A stretch of DNA of 54,782 bases from contig CALUMB010000008.1 of assembly GCA_944321645.1 (NCBI GenBank), positions 1-54,782 on the forward strand. The letters run 5' to 3'. Positions 33,163 to 41,682 of the stretch are shown here, piece after piece. The notes under the pieces are model-generated. The model had not been told where the DNA came from, did not search any database, and saw only the letters and a program-made list of their open reading frames with translations. Every line of letters begins with the position of its first letter. Position 1 is the stretch's first letter. This DNA is from an uncultured Prevotella sp. Its GTDB lineage: Bacteria > Bacteroidota > Bacteroidia > Bacteroidales > Bacteroidaceae. Made by a program: the position numbers and the translations under genes.

Positions 33163-34445
33163 AGGTATTCGTAGCCGAAGCGGCAGCGCAGGCAGTCGCG
33201 CCTGTCGCAGTATTGGCGCGTGAGCTGCACGAGGGCCTGGCTCTCTGAGGCGTTGGCTGGGCGTATGCCGCACCCGCCCCACGTGCGCACAATGGCGTTG
33301 TCTTCCGGCGGGAGGCTTTCGAGCAGGTCGGCGGCCCGCCGGCATAGGCTCTCGTCCATGCTGTGGCGGCCGTAGGCGAAGAGCGTGGGTATGGCCGTGT
33401 TGATGGCCAGGAGGCGCAGCGACTGCGCCGAGAGCCGCTTTGCGCTGCGCCTGCTCGGCTCGCCGAAGGCGTAGTGCTCCTGCCAGTATGGCGTGGCCGA
33501 TGTGGCGTACAGCCGCTCTATGTCGGCGGCGTCGGCGCAGGCCAGCAGGCGGCTTAGGCCGGTGCGGCCCTCGTGGTAGAGGCGGGCGAGCTGCGATATG
33601 CGTATGTAGGGGAAGTTTTGCGGCCTCAGGCGGAGGAACTTCCACAGCTTGCCGTCCATCGGGCGGAGCCTGAACTTGTGGGCGAGGTAGCGGTATTCGG
33701 CCTGCATCCGCGCGAAGTGGCCGTCGGCCCGCGCGGCTTCGCTTCGTCGCGGGCCCATCGCCGCGTCGTCGAGCAGGCCCGCCTGGCCGAGGAACAGTGC
33801 CTCCACCTGGAAGAGGTCGTCGCGGTGGTGGGCTGCGGCGGCGAGCGGGAGTGCCGCCGCCCATTGTTCGAAGGCCTCGCCGTTTACCCCGAAGCCGAAG
33901 TTTCTGGCCAGCGTTGCGAAGTATGCCTCCTCCCACGAGCCTGCCCCCGCCTCGGCGCGGCGGGCCATGGCGGCGGTCTTCTGCTCCAGCCTCTCTGTTG
34001 CGAGCGCGGCCAGCCACGAGCTTACGGCCAGCCTCGGCAGCGAGCCTACGGCGGCGTGGCATGGCGGCCTGCTGTCGGCGGCGGTCAGTTCGGCGTAGCC
34101 CCTGGCCACGCCCTCCGGCACGCCGAGCTGCGCCTGCGCCACGGTGCGCCCCCGGCTGTCGGCCACTTGGCAGTCGGCCAGGCCCACAACGTGTAGCACC
34201 GCGTTGTCGTAGGCCGCGTCGCGGTCGTGGCCGTGTGTGCGCCAGTCGGACGCTCGGCTGTGTATTTCGACGTTGCCCACCCACACCGTGCCGCCTATGC
34301 GCACCTTGGCGTTGAAGAAGTCGGGCCCCGCGCCGCCGTTGGGCAGCCCCGGGTCTATCACTTCTACCTCGCGCCCGTCGGTGGTGTTGAGGCCGCCGGG
34401 CGGGAAGAGGCGGTGCCTCCATACGTAGTGCAGCAGTTGTTCCAT
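33144..34445 (-). CDS. DUF2851 family protein
   Basis: The 433-residue cytoplasmic protein matches DUF2851: it starts MEQLLHYVWRHRLFP, then has the family core DGREVEVIDPGLPNGGAGPDFFNAKVRIGGTVWVGNVEIH (about 23-62). The middle is helical, and the C-terminus has a cysteine cluster CDRRDCLRCRFG (about 415-426), which may bind a metal or iron-sulfur cluster. The N-terminal half resembles a restriction-like or NERD-like fold, but the function is unknown. The start at 34445 is preferred over an open extension upstream, because the promoter lies 72 nt before this ATG. The last residues VKR and the stop come from the GTAAAAGG repeat. Confidence 0.85.
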   Translation of the reverse strand: MEQLLHYVWRHRLFPPGGLNTTDGREVEVIDPGLPNGGAGPDFFNAKVRIGGTVWVGNVEIHSRASDWRTHGHDRDAAYDNAVLHVVGLADCQVADSRGRTVAQAQLGVPEGVARGYAELTAADSRPPCHAAVGSLPRLAVSSWLAALATERLEQKTAAMARRAEAGAGSWEEAYFATLARNFGFGVNGEAFEQWAAALPLAAAAHHRDDLFQVEALFLGQAGLLDDAAMGPRRSEAARADGHFARMQAEYRYLAHKFRLRPMDGKLWKFLRLRPQNFPYIRISQLARLYHEGRTGLSRLLACADAADIERLYATSATPYWQEHYAFGEPSRRSAKRLSAQSLRLLAINTAIPTLFAYGRHSMDESLCRRAADLLESLPPEDNAIVRTWGGCGIRPANASESQALVQLTRQYCDRRDCLRCRFGYEYLRKVKR

Positions 34446-34516
34446 GCGTGGGTGGTTTGTCGTTGCCCGCCGGGCCGGCGGCGCGGGCGGGCTTGTGGCG
34501 AGCAGGCTCGCCGACT

Positions 34517-34547
34517 GCAAAGTTACAAAATATTTGCATTTGGCCAA
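34517..34547 (-). promoter_or_regulatory. Promoter of the DUF2851 gene
   Basis: On the minus strand TTG (34545-34547), 19 nt and TAACTTTGC (34517-34525) match the consensus. Confidence 0.8.
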
Positions 34548-34723
34548 CATTTCGGGCGCAAAAAGCAGCCTGCCACCGCCGCCGGGGGTGGCGATGGCGG
34601 CGCGGCGTTCAGAAAGTTTAACGTTTCGGCATCGCGGAATTAACACGCCCGGAGCCGGCGAAATAGAGATTAAAAAGTGCTTCGGGCGGCCTTGCGAGGC
34701 GTTCGGCAAGCCCTTGGTTTGCA

Positions 34724-34811
34724 AAACGGGGCGTTTCGCATCACGAAACGTGCCGTTTCGCATTGCGTTTCGTGCCGTTTCAGAAACCAAAACGGCGCGT
34801 TTTTCACGCCG
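34724..34811. repeat. 22-bp tandem array D
   Basis: Four exact 22-bp units start at 34724, 34746, 34768 and 34790. Cores are AAACGGGGCGTTT, AAACGTGCCGTTT, TTTCGTGCCGTTT and AAACGGCGCGTTT. It lies in the 740-bp gap between the divergent DUF2851 and dapB genes, well away from both promoters. Confidence 0.9.
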
Positions 34812-35157
34812 ATTCTTATCAAAAAACAATGTTTTCGGGGCTTTTCCTGCCAAAATTTAAAGGCGTTTTCCCGCCCGTTTGTGGCGGTGCGGGGCGTAAG
34901 TGCCGCACTGACAGGCAGTTGCGCATGCCAGTCCGTTTTCGCGTTATTTGCGGCCTTGTGGCGGGTTTGCCGCCGCCGTGGCCAAAATGGGCGGCTGCGC
35001 GCTACCTGCATTTAACATTTCGGCGCGGCATTGGCGCCGCCACGGCTCCGCCCTCGCGCCCGCGCCCGATGTCCGGCGTGGCCGGACAATAGGGGCCGGG
35101 GGCTGCGGCGGCACGAGATTTTTTGCTGAAAATCAGCGGAATATGGGCAAAAATCGC
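34812..35157. other. Gap upstream of dapB, nothing recognised
   Basis: About 340 bp of GC-rich sequence between array D and the dapB promoter. One small GCTGA/TCAGC hairpin lies near 35125-35137. I see no open frame, RNA or repeat that I can support. Confidence 0.4.
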
Positions 35158-35166
35158 TAACTTTGC
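35158..35166 (+). promoter_or_regulatory. -7 promoter element of dapB
   Basis: TAACTTTGC fits the consensus and is 20 nt before ATG 35187. No TTG is seen at 19-21 nt. Confidence 0.65.
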
Positions 35167-35186
35167 AACGTTTAAATGATTTGAGT

Positions 35187-35942
35187 ATGAAAATAGCATT
35201 AATCGGCTACGGCAAGATGGGCAAGATGATTGAGCAGATTGCCCGCAGCCGGGGCCATGAAATCGTGAGCATCATCGACCTCGGCAACCAGCAAGACTTC
35301 GACTCGCCCGAGTTCGCCTCGGCAGACGTGGCCATAGAATTTACAAACCCCACCGCCGCCTACGGCAACTACCTGAAGGCGTTCGCCAAGGGCGTGAAGG
35401 TGGTGAGCGGCTCCACCGGCTGGCTGAAGGACCACAAGGCCGACGTGGAGCGGATGTGCGCCGAGGGCGGCCAGACGCTCTTCTGGGCGTCGAACTTCTC
35501 CATCGGCGTGGCCATCTTCTCGGCCGTCAACCGCTACCTGGCCTCGATAATGAACCAGTTCCCGCAGTATGGCGTGGAGATGGAGGAGACGCACCACGTG
35601 CACAAGCTCGACGCGCCAAGCGGCACGGCCATAACGCTGGCCGAGGAGATTGTGGAACGCCTCGACCGCAAGCAGCGGTGGGTGAAGGGGACGCTCGCCG
35701 CGCCCGACGGCACCGTGACGGGCAGCCCGCAGTGCGCCCCCGACGAGCTGCGCATCGACTCCGTGAGGCGCGGCGAGGTGCCGGGCATACACACCGTGAG
35801 GTACGACAGCGAGGCCGACTGCATCACCATAAGCCACGACGCCCACTCGCGCCAGGGCTTCGCGCTCGGCGCGGTGCTCGCCGCAGAGTACACCCTCGGC
35901 CACAGCGGCCTGCTCACCATCAGCGATATGTTTAAGTTCTGA
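35187..35942 (+). CDS. dapB: 4-hydroxy-tetrahydrodipicolinate reductase
   Basis: The 251-residue cytoplasmic enzyme reduces 4-hydroxy-tetrahydrodipicolinate in the lysine and diaminopimelate pathway, feeding peptidoglycan synthesis. The Rossmann start IGYGKMGKMIE (6-16) and the substrate motif THHVHKLDAPSGTA (H136, H137, K140, DAPSGT 142-147) are intact. The linker between Rossmann strands is shorter than in E. coli, as usual in Bacteroidetes. ATG 35187 begins directly with the first strand. The signal peptidase gene follows after 22 nt, so dapB heads a run of dapB, lepB, the second S26 gene and probably WbqC. Confidence 0.96.
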   Translation: MKIALIGYGKMGKMIEQIARSRGHEIVSIIDLGNQQDFDSPEFASADVAIEFTNPTAAYGNYLKAFAKGVKVVSGSTGWLKDHKADVERMCAEGGQTLFWASNFSIGVAIFSAVNRYLASIMNQFPQYGVEMEETHHVHKLDAPSGTAITLAEEIVERLDRKQRWVKGTLAAPDGTVTGSPQCAPDELRIDSVRRGEVPGIHTVRYDSEADCITISHDAHSRQGFALGAVLAAEYTLGHSGLLTISDMFKF

Positions 35943-35964
35943 ACCTGAAGCAAACGATAGGGAA

Positions 35965-37395
35965 ATGGCTAAGCAAAAAGTGAGAAGCGGGCGCAAGCAG
36001 TGGCTGAAGTTCGGGGTGGTCACGGCGCTCTACCTCCTGTTCCTCCTGTGGGTGGAAAGCTGGTGGGGGCTGGTGGTCGTGCCGTTCATCTTCGACGCCT
36101 ACATAACGAAGAAGATAAAGTGGCAGTGGTGGCGCGACGCCGAGCCGCCGGTGCGGTTCGTCATGTCGTGGGTAGACGCCATAGTGTTCGCCCTCGTGGC
36201 CGTCTACTTCATCAACCTCTTCTTCTTCCAGAACTACGTGATACCGTCAAGCTCGCTCGAGAAGTCGCTCCTCACGGGCGACTACCTCTTCGTGAGCAAG
36301 GTGAGCTACGGCCCGCGCATACCGCAGACGCCGCTCACCATGCCGCTCACGCAGCACACGCTGCCCGTGGTGGAGTGCAAGTCGTACATAGAGTGGCCCC
36401 ACTGGGACTACCGCCGCGTGGACGGCCTGGGCAAGGTGAGGCTGAACGACATCGTGGTGTTCAACTACCCCTCGGGCGACACGCTATGCTCCGCGCCGCA
36501 GTACCAGGCCATGGACTTCTACGCCATGTGCTACGGGCTGGGCTACCAGATAGTGGCCGAGCGGCCAGACCCCGACACACTGTCGGCAGCGGAGCGCATG
36601 GCATACTTCCGCTCCGTCTACGCGGCGGGCAGGCAGTACATAGCCGACAACCCCGCCGAGTACGGCGAGATAATCACCAGGCCCGCCGACCGCCGCGAAA
36701 ACTACGTGAAGCGGTGCGTGGGCCTGCCGGGGCAGACGCTCGAGATAAGGAACCGAATCGTCTACCTCGACGGCAAGCCAAACAAAGAGCCCGACAACGT
36801 GCAGTACTCCTACTACGTGAAGCTGCGGCAGAGCCTGCCGGAGCCTCTCGTCAAGGAGCTTGGCATATCGATGGAAGACCTCCGCAGCCTCAACACCCTC
36901 GGCTACATGCCGCTCACCAAGCGCGCCGTGGCCGCCCTCTCGCAGCGCAAGGACCTCGTGGAGAGCATCGAGCTGAACACCGACGCGAGCGACATGGACA
37001 TCTACCCGCTCGACGGCAACAAGCACTGGACGCGCGACAACTACGGGCCGGTGTGGATTCCGGCCAAGGGCAAGGCCATACGGCTCACGCTCGACAACCT
37101 GCCAGTCTACGAGAGGCCCATCCGCGCCTACGAAGGCAACGACCTCGAGGTGCGCGACGGCAAGATATTCATCAACGGCAAGGAGGCGACGAGCTACACG
37201 TTCAAGATGGACTACTACTGGATGATGGGCGACAACCGCCACAACTCCGCCGACTCGCGCTACTGGGGCTTCGTGCCTGAGGACCACATCGTGGGCAAGC
37301 CCATCTTCATCTGGTGGTCGAGCGACCCCGACCGCAGCGGCTTCGCGGGCGTGAGGTGGAACAGGCTCTTCAAGTTCGTGGACGACATAAAGTAA
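35965..37395 (+). CDS. lepB: Signal peptidase I
   Basis: The 476-residue enzyme cleaves signal peptides at the outer face of the inner membrane. It has N-terminal membrane segments (about 15-45 and 65-88). The nucleophile is S97 in IPSSSLEKSLLTGD, and the general base is K249 in YVKRCVGLPGQ. The C-terminal box MMGDNRHNSADSRYWGFVPEDHIVGK (E box) is complete. An insert of about 100 residues between the Ser and Lys boxes, and another after the Lys box, make it longer than E. coli LepB; this is typical of Bacteroidetes. It is followed after 17 nt by a second, shorter S26 protein. Confidence 0.96.
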   Translation: MAKQKVRSGRKQWLKFGVVTALYLLFLLWVESWWGLVVVPFIFDAYITKKIKWQWWRDAEPPVRFVMSWVDAIVFALVAVYFINLFFFQNYVIPSSSLEKSLLTGDYLFVSKVSYGPRIPQTPLTMPLTQHTLPVVECKSYIEWPHWDYRRVDGLGKVRLNDIVVFNYPSGDTLCSAPQYQAMDFYAMCYGLGYQIVAERPDPDTLSAAERMAYFRSVYAAGRQYIADNPAEYGEIITRPADRRENYVKRCVGLPGQTLEIRNRIVYLDGKPNKEPDNVQYSYYVKLRQSLPEPLVKELGISMEDLRSLNTLGYMPLTKRAVAALSQRKDLVESIELNTDASDMDIYPLDGNKHWTRDNYGPVWIPAKGKAIRLTLDNLPVYERPIRAYEGNDLEVRDGKIFINGKEATSYTFKMDYYWMMGDNRHNSADSRYWGFVPEDHIVGKPIFIWWSSDPDRSGFAGVRWNRLFKFVDDIK

Positions 37396-37412
37396 AAGAC
37401 AATACGCAGCCG

Positions 37413-37961
37413 ATGAAGCCATGGCTCAAGACCATATCCGCACTCGTGGTGGCGGCGCTCGCAGTGGCGCTGTTCAGGGCATTGTTCTTTGCCATCTACA
37501 CCGTGGGCGGCGACAGTCTTGAGCCGGTGCTGCTGCGCGGCGACCGCGTGATGGTCAACCGCTGGAGCTACGGCCTGCGCACCGGCGGCATGAACGGGCT
37601 GTTCGGCTACGGGCGGTTCTTCCCCCGCCCGGTGGCGGTGGGCGACATCGTGGCGTTCGACGGGCCGCAGGGCGGCCCCGGCGGGGTGTTCGTATGCCGC
37701 TGCGCCGCGCTGCCGGGCGACACCGTGGCCACGCCCGCCGGCCCCGCCATCGTGCCGGGGCGCGAGGCCACCTGCGCCGACGAGGACTACTATTGGATGG
37801 AGGCGCTGGGCAATGGCGACACCATCGACAGCCGGACGTTCGGCCCGGTGCCTGAAAGCATGATAATAGGCCGCGTCTGCATCGTGGCCTACAGCTACGA
37901 CGACACGCAGCCCGTGCTGAGCGGCTACCGCCGCGAGCGCACCTTCCTCGTGCCGCAGTGA
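37413..37961 (+). CDS. Second S26 signal peptidase-like protein, catalytic Lys not found
   Basis: The 182-residue protein has one N-terminal membrane segment (about 8-30), the Ser box VGGDSLEPVLLRGD (S35), and the later box TIDSRTFGPVPESMIIGRV. At the Lys box it reads VFVCRCAALPGD (residues 92-103), whereas lepB just upstream reads YVKRCVGLPGQ. Aligned on LPG, Cys95 stands where the general-base lysine should be, with Arg96 next to it. Either it is inactive, uses another base, or works with LepB. It starts 17 nt after lepB and is surely co-transcribed. ATG 37413 precedes the only membrane segment. Confidence 0.85.
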   Translation: MKPWLKTISALVVAALAVALFRALFFAIYTVGGDSLEPVLLRGDRVMVNRWSYGLRTGGMNGLFGYGRFFPRPVAVGDIVAFDGPQGGPGGVFVCRCAALPGDTVATPAGPAIVPGREATCADEDYYWMEALGNGDTIDSRTFGPVPESMIIGRVCIVAYSYDDTQPVLSGYRRERTFLVPQ

Positions 37962-38005
37962 CGGCGCCTGCCACGCAACTCTTATCCCGTTAGCAAGGAA
38001 AAACC

Positions 38006-38785
38006 ATGCCACAAGCCCTACTCTCCACCACCTACTTCGGCCCTGTGCAGTGGTACCAGAAGCTGTGCCGCTACGACAGCGTGCTCGTAGAGCGTTTCGA
38101 CTCATACCGCAAGCAGACCTACCGCAACCGATGCACCATAGCCACCGCAGCCGGGACGCAGGCGCTCACCGTGCCGGTGGAGCGCACCCCCGGCGGGGGC
38201 AAGACGCTCACCAAAGACGTGCGCATAAGCGACCACGGCAACTGGAGGCACCTGCACTGGCACGCGCTGCAGTCGGCATACAGCGAGTCGCCTTTCTTTG
38301 AGTACTATGCCGACGACATACGCCCTTTCTTTGAGCGTCGCTGGACGTTCCTCTACGACTTCAATGCCGAAGCCTGTGCCACCGTATGCTCACTGCTCGA
38401 CATCCATCCGGACATGAGGCCGACCGACGGATACGTGCCGAATGAAGATTTAAGAATTAAGAATGGAGTATTAAGGGCCAAGGGTGTGGAACTGGCCGGG
38501 GGCAGCGCAAGGGCTGGAAGCTGCGGCATGGCAAATGAAACGGCTGCTGACAGCTGCCGCGGGGCAGGCGTGGCCGGCGCGGATGCCCCGTCCTTAATCC
38601 TGCCTTCTACGTCTCTGGCCGACTTCCGCGACGCCATCGACCCGAAGCATCCCGCGCCCGACCCGGAGTTTGCGCCGCGCCCATACTACCAGGTGTTTGC
38701 CCGCAAGAACGGCTTCCAGCCAAACCTTAGCATACTCGACCTGCTTTTCAACATGGGCCCCGAGGGCATTTTCTGGCTGCAATGA
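38006..38785 (+). CDS. WbqC family protein with low-complexity insert
   Basis: The 259-residue protein matches the WbqC-like family: LLSTTYFGPVQWYQKL at the start, YRKQTYRNRCTIATAAGTQALTVPVE, DHGNWRHLHWHALQSAYSESPFFEYY, and a C-terminal QPNLSILDLLFNMGPEG. WbqC proteins occur with O-antigen and sugar-nucleotide genes, and their chemistry is unsettled. Residues about 145-200 are an Ala/Gly/Ser-rich insert between the two conserved parts, and it begins in an AT-rich patch (38444-38475) unlike the rest of the gene. The insert probably arose from an intergenic repeat. The gene is 44 nt after the second signal peptidase gene. Confidence 0.87.
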   Translation: MPQALLSTTYFGPVQWYQKLCRYDSVLVERFDSYRKQTYRNRCTIATAAGTQALTVPVERTPGGGKTLTKDVRISDHGNWRHLHWHALQSAYSESPFFEYYADDIRPFFERRWTFLYDFNAEACATVCSLLDIHPDMRPTDGYVPNEDLRIKNGVLRAKGVELAGGSARAGSCGMANETAADSCRGAGVAGADAPSLILPSTSLADFRDAIDPKHPAPDPEFAPRPYYQVFARKNGFQPNLSILDLLFNMGPEGIFWLQ

Positions 38786-39326
38786 GCCTGTTGTCGGCTC
38801 TGTCCGCAAAAACAGCAGGCCACGTCAAGCTCCACCGTCTTCTGCCGTGCAATGTTTTTAAAGGTTGAAAGTGCCGCACGCGATTGGCGCGGCTACGGCA
38901 CGGCGCGGCCAAAAGCGCGATTCCGCCCGATTTGCAAAACTATGTTAAAAGCCGCTTCCGGCGTGCAAGGTTTCCCGTATGGCCGTGTTATGAGTGTGAA
39001 TATCACCCTTAATGGCGACCATAATTACATTTTTAGGCAACATAACTTCATAATTTTAATTTAAACTTGGCAGATTTTTCCCATCCTGCGGTTAGGCAGA
39101 GGTGGGAAAATTCGTTTTTGCCCCGTGCCCTCAATCGCCGTTCCGGCCCGCCGCTGCATGGCTTTTGGCCGCCTGTTGCATTTTAACATCGGCAAAAGTT
39201 TTGGCAAACGGAATTTTATTTTTAACTTTGCCAATGCTGACTGCGGCTCCGGCTGCGTGGCCGCCAAGCCGGGCGTGCCGCCGCAGTGGCACTAAGCCGA
39301 TTGTATAACCAATAAAAATACCTAAC
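38786..39326. other. Gap before GH35 with a terminator-like hairpin
   Basis: A 541-bp gap. A 13-nt imperfect stem (39073-39085 with 39101-39113) followed by CGTTTTTG looks like a plus-strand terminator, although the preceding stop codon is 288 nt away. The AT-rich stretch 38995-39072 has no coding frame. A -7 element for GH35 is at 39233. Confidence 0.45.
39233..39241 (+). promoter_or_regulatory. -7 promoter element of the GH35 gene
   Basis: TAACTTTGC is 86 nt before ATG 39327. The -33 element is not evident. Confidence 0.55.
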
Positions 39327-41681
39327 ATGAACCTTAAGTTTCACCTTGCAGCCGCGGCACTTGCGTTGCTGTTGGCTGCCGCCCCGGTGGTTCCTGCCTC
39401 AGCCAAGGGCGGCACGTTCGCTGCCGGCGACAAGACGTTCGTGCTCAACGGAGAGCCTTTCGTGGTGAAGGCAGCCGAGCTGCATTACCCGCGCATACCC
39501 CGCCCATACTGGGAGCACCGCATCAAGATGTGCCGTGCGCTGGGCATGAACACCATCTGCATGTACGTGTTCTGGAACATCCACGAGCAGCGCGAGGGCG
39601 AGTTCGACTTCACCGGGCAGAACGACATAGCCGAGTTCTGCCGCCTGGCGCAGAAGAACGGGATGTACGTCATCGTGCGCCCCGGCCCATACGTGTGCGC
39701 AGAGTGGGAGATGGGCGGCCTGCCGTGGTGGCTGCTCAAGAAGAAAGACATACGCCTGCGCGAGCAAGACCCATACTTCATGGAGTGCGTGGGCCGCTTC
39801 ATGCACAAGGTGGGCGAGCAGCTTGCGCCGCTGACGATACAGAACGGGGGCCCAATAATAATGGTGCAGGTGGAGAACGAGTACGGCTCCTACGGCCAGG
39901 ACAAGGCTTACGTGTCGGCCATCCGCGACTCCGTGCGTGCCGCTGGCTTCGGCGACGTGGCCCTCTTCCAGTGCGACTGGGCCAGCAACTTCACCAAGAA
40001 CGGCCTTGACGACCTCGTGTGGACGATGAACTTCGGCACCGGCGCCAACATCGACGACCAGTTCAAGAAGCTCCGCGAGCTGCGCCCCACGTCGCCGCTC
40101 ATGTGCTCCGAGTATTGGAGCGGGTGGTTCGACAAGTGGGGGGCGCGCCACGAGACCCGCCCGGCGGAGCGCATGGTGAGGGGCATCGACGAGATGCTCT
40201 CGAAGGGAATCTCATTCTCGCTCTACATGACTCACGGCGGAACGTCGTTCGGCCACTGGGCCGGCGCAAACTCGCCCGGCTTCCAGCCCGACGTTACGTC
40301 CTACGACTACGACGCGCCGATAAACGAGTATGGCCTGGCAACGGAGAAATACTACAAGCTGCGCGAGGTGATGCAGAAGTACAGCGGCAAGAAGTTGCCC
40401 GCCGTGCCGAAGCCCGACGCCGACATAATCACGGTGCCGCAGTTTGAGCTGGCCGACTTCGAGCCGCTCATGACCGCCGCCGACACCACCATCGAGAGCC
40501 GCTCTCCGCTCACCTTCGAGCTGATGGACATGGGCTGGGGCGCTGTGAACTACTCCACCACGCTGCCCGAGGTGCCGGCGAGGAGCGTGCTCACCATCGA
40601 CGAGGCGCACGACTACGCCCAGGTGTTCATCGACCGCAAGTACGTCGGCACCATCGACCGCGTGCAGCGCCAACGCTCGCTCACGCTGCCGCCCGTGAAG
40701 CGGGGGCAGACGCTCGCCGTGCTCGTGGAGGGCATGGGGCGCATCAACTTCGGCCGCGCCATCAACGACCCGAAGGGCATAACAGGCCCCGTGACGCTGA
40801 AGGCCGAGATTGACGGCGACGAGGTTACGTGGAACCTGAAGGACTGGGCCTGCGAGCGCATACCCGACACCTACGCCGCCGCCCGCGCCGCCGTGGACAA
40901 TACTATCAGCAAGGACGTGGAGGTGATGGCACATCCCGAAGGCCGCCGGGGCTACTACCGCGGCTGGTTCACGCTCAAGAAGACCGGCGACACGTTCCTC
41001 AACATGGAGGCTTTCGGCAAGGGGCTGGTCTACGTGAACGGCCACGCCATAGGCCGCTACTGGAACATAGGCCCGCAGCAGACGCTCTACGTGCCGGGCT
41101 GCTGGCTCAAGAAGGGGCAGAACGAGGTGATAGTGCTCGACATCGTAGGCCCGAAGGCCGCCCCGGTGTGCTTCGGCCAGGCCGAGCCGGAGATTAACAA
41201 GCTCAACGTCACCCGCCCCGCCACCCACCGCAAGCCCGGCGAGACGCTCGACACAAAGACGCTGCCGCTGGCCGCCGAAGGCTCGTTCGCGCCCGGCAAC
41301 GGCTGGCAGACGGTGAAGCTCGCCTCGCCGAAGAAGGGCCGCTACGTGGCCATCGAGGGCCTTAACGCCCACGATGGCAAGCAACTGGCCGCCATAGCCG
41401 AGCTTTACGTGCTCGACGCCGGGGGCAAACGCCTCAGCCGCGAGCCGTGGACGGTGAAGTACGCCGACAGCGAGGACGTCTCCGGCGGCAACTACATGGC
41501 CGACAAGGTGTTCGACCTGCAGGAGTCAACCTACTGGCAGACCGACCGCCGGGCGAAATATCCGCACGTGATAGTGATAGATCTCGGCTCCGAGCAGACC
41601 GTCACGGCGGTGGAATACCTGCCCCGCGCCGAGCAGGGCGCGCCCGCAGGGCTGAAGGACTACCGCGTTTACGTTTACTGA
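39327..41681 (+). CDS. Glycoside hydrolase family 35 beta-galactosidase with C-terminal F5/8 (CBM32-like) domain
   Basis: The 784-residue secreted enzyme has a signal peptide (about 26 residues) and a GH35 TIM barrel (about 35-360). The acid/base is Glu185 (VENEYGSYG) and the nucleophile is Glu262 (MCSEYWSGWFD). Beta-sandwich domains follow (about 400-640, including RGYYRGWFTLKKTGDTFLNMEAFGKGLVYVNGHAIGRYW). A discoidin-like domain closes the protein (about 655-784, ESTYWQTDRRAKYPHVIVIDLGSEQTV). It probably removes beta-linked galactose from host or plant glycans in the periplasm or on the surface. It ends one nucleotide before the stop of the convergent PAP2 gene. No SusC/SusD neighbours are present. 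Confidence 0.95.
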   Translation: MNLKFHLAAAALALLLAAAPVVPASAKGGTFAAGDKTFVLNGEPFVVKAAELHYPRIPRPYWEHRIKMCRALGMNTICMYVFWNIHEQREGEFDFTGQNDIAEFCRLAQKNGMYVIVRPGPYVCAEWEMGGLPWWLLKKKDIRLREQDPYFMECVGRFMHKVGEQLAPLTIQNGGPIIMVQVENEYGSYGQDKAYVSAIRDSVRAAGFGDVALFQCDWASNFTKNGLDDLVWTMNFGTGANIDDQFKKLRELRPTSPLMCSEYWSGWFDKWGARHETRPAERMVRGIDEMLSKGISFSLYMTHGGTSFGHWAGANSPGFQPDVTSYDYDAPINEYGLATEKYYKLREVMQKYSGKKLPAVPKPDADIITVPQFELADFEPLMTAADTTIESRSPLTFELMDMGWGAVNYSTTLPEVPARSVLTIDEAHDYAQVFIDRKYVGTIDRVQRQRSLTLPPVKRGQTLAVLVEGMGRINFGRAINDPKGITGPVTLKAEIDGDEVTWNLKDWACERIPDTYAAARAAVDNTISKDVEVMAHPEGRRGYYRGWFTLKKTGDTFLNMEAFGKGLVYVNGHAIGRYWNIGPQQTLYVPGCWLKKGQNEVIVLDIVGPKAAPVCFGQAEPEINKLNVTRPATHRKPGETLDTKTLPLAAEGSFAPGNGWQTVKLASPKKGRYVAIEGLNAHDGKQLAAIAELYVLDAGGKRLSREPWTVKYADSEDVSGGNYMADKVFDLQESTYWQTDRRAKYPHVIVIDLGSEQTVTAVEYLPRAEQGAPAGLKDYRVYVY

Positions 41682-41682
41682 T

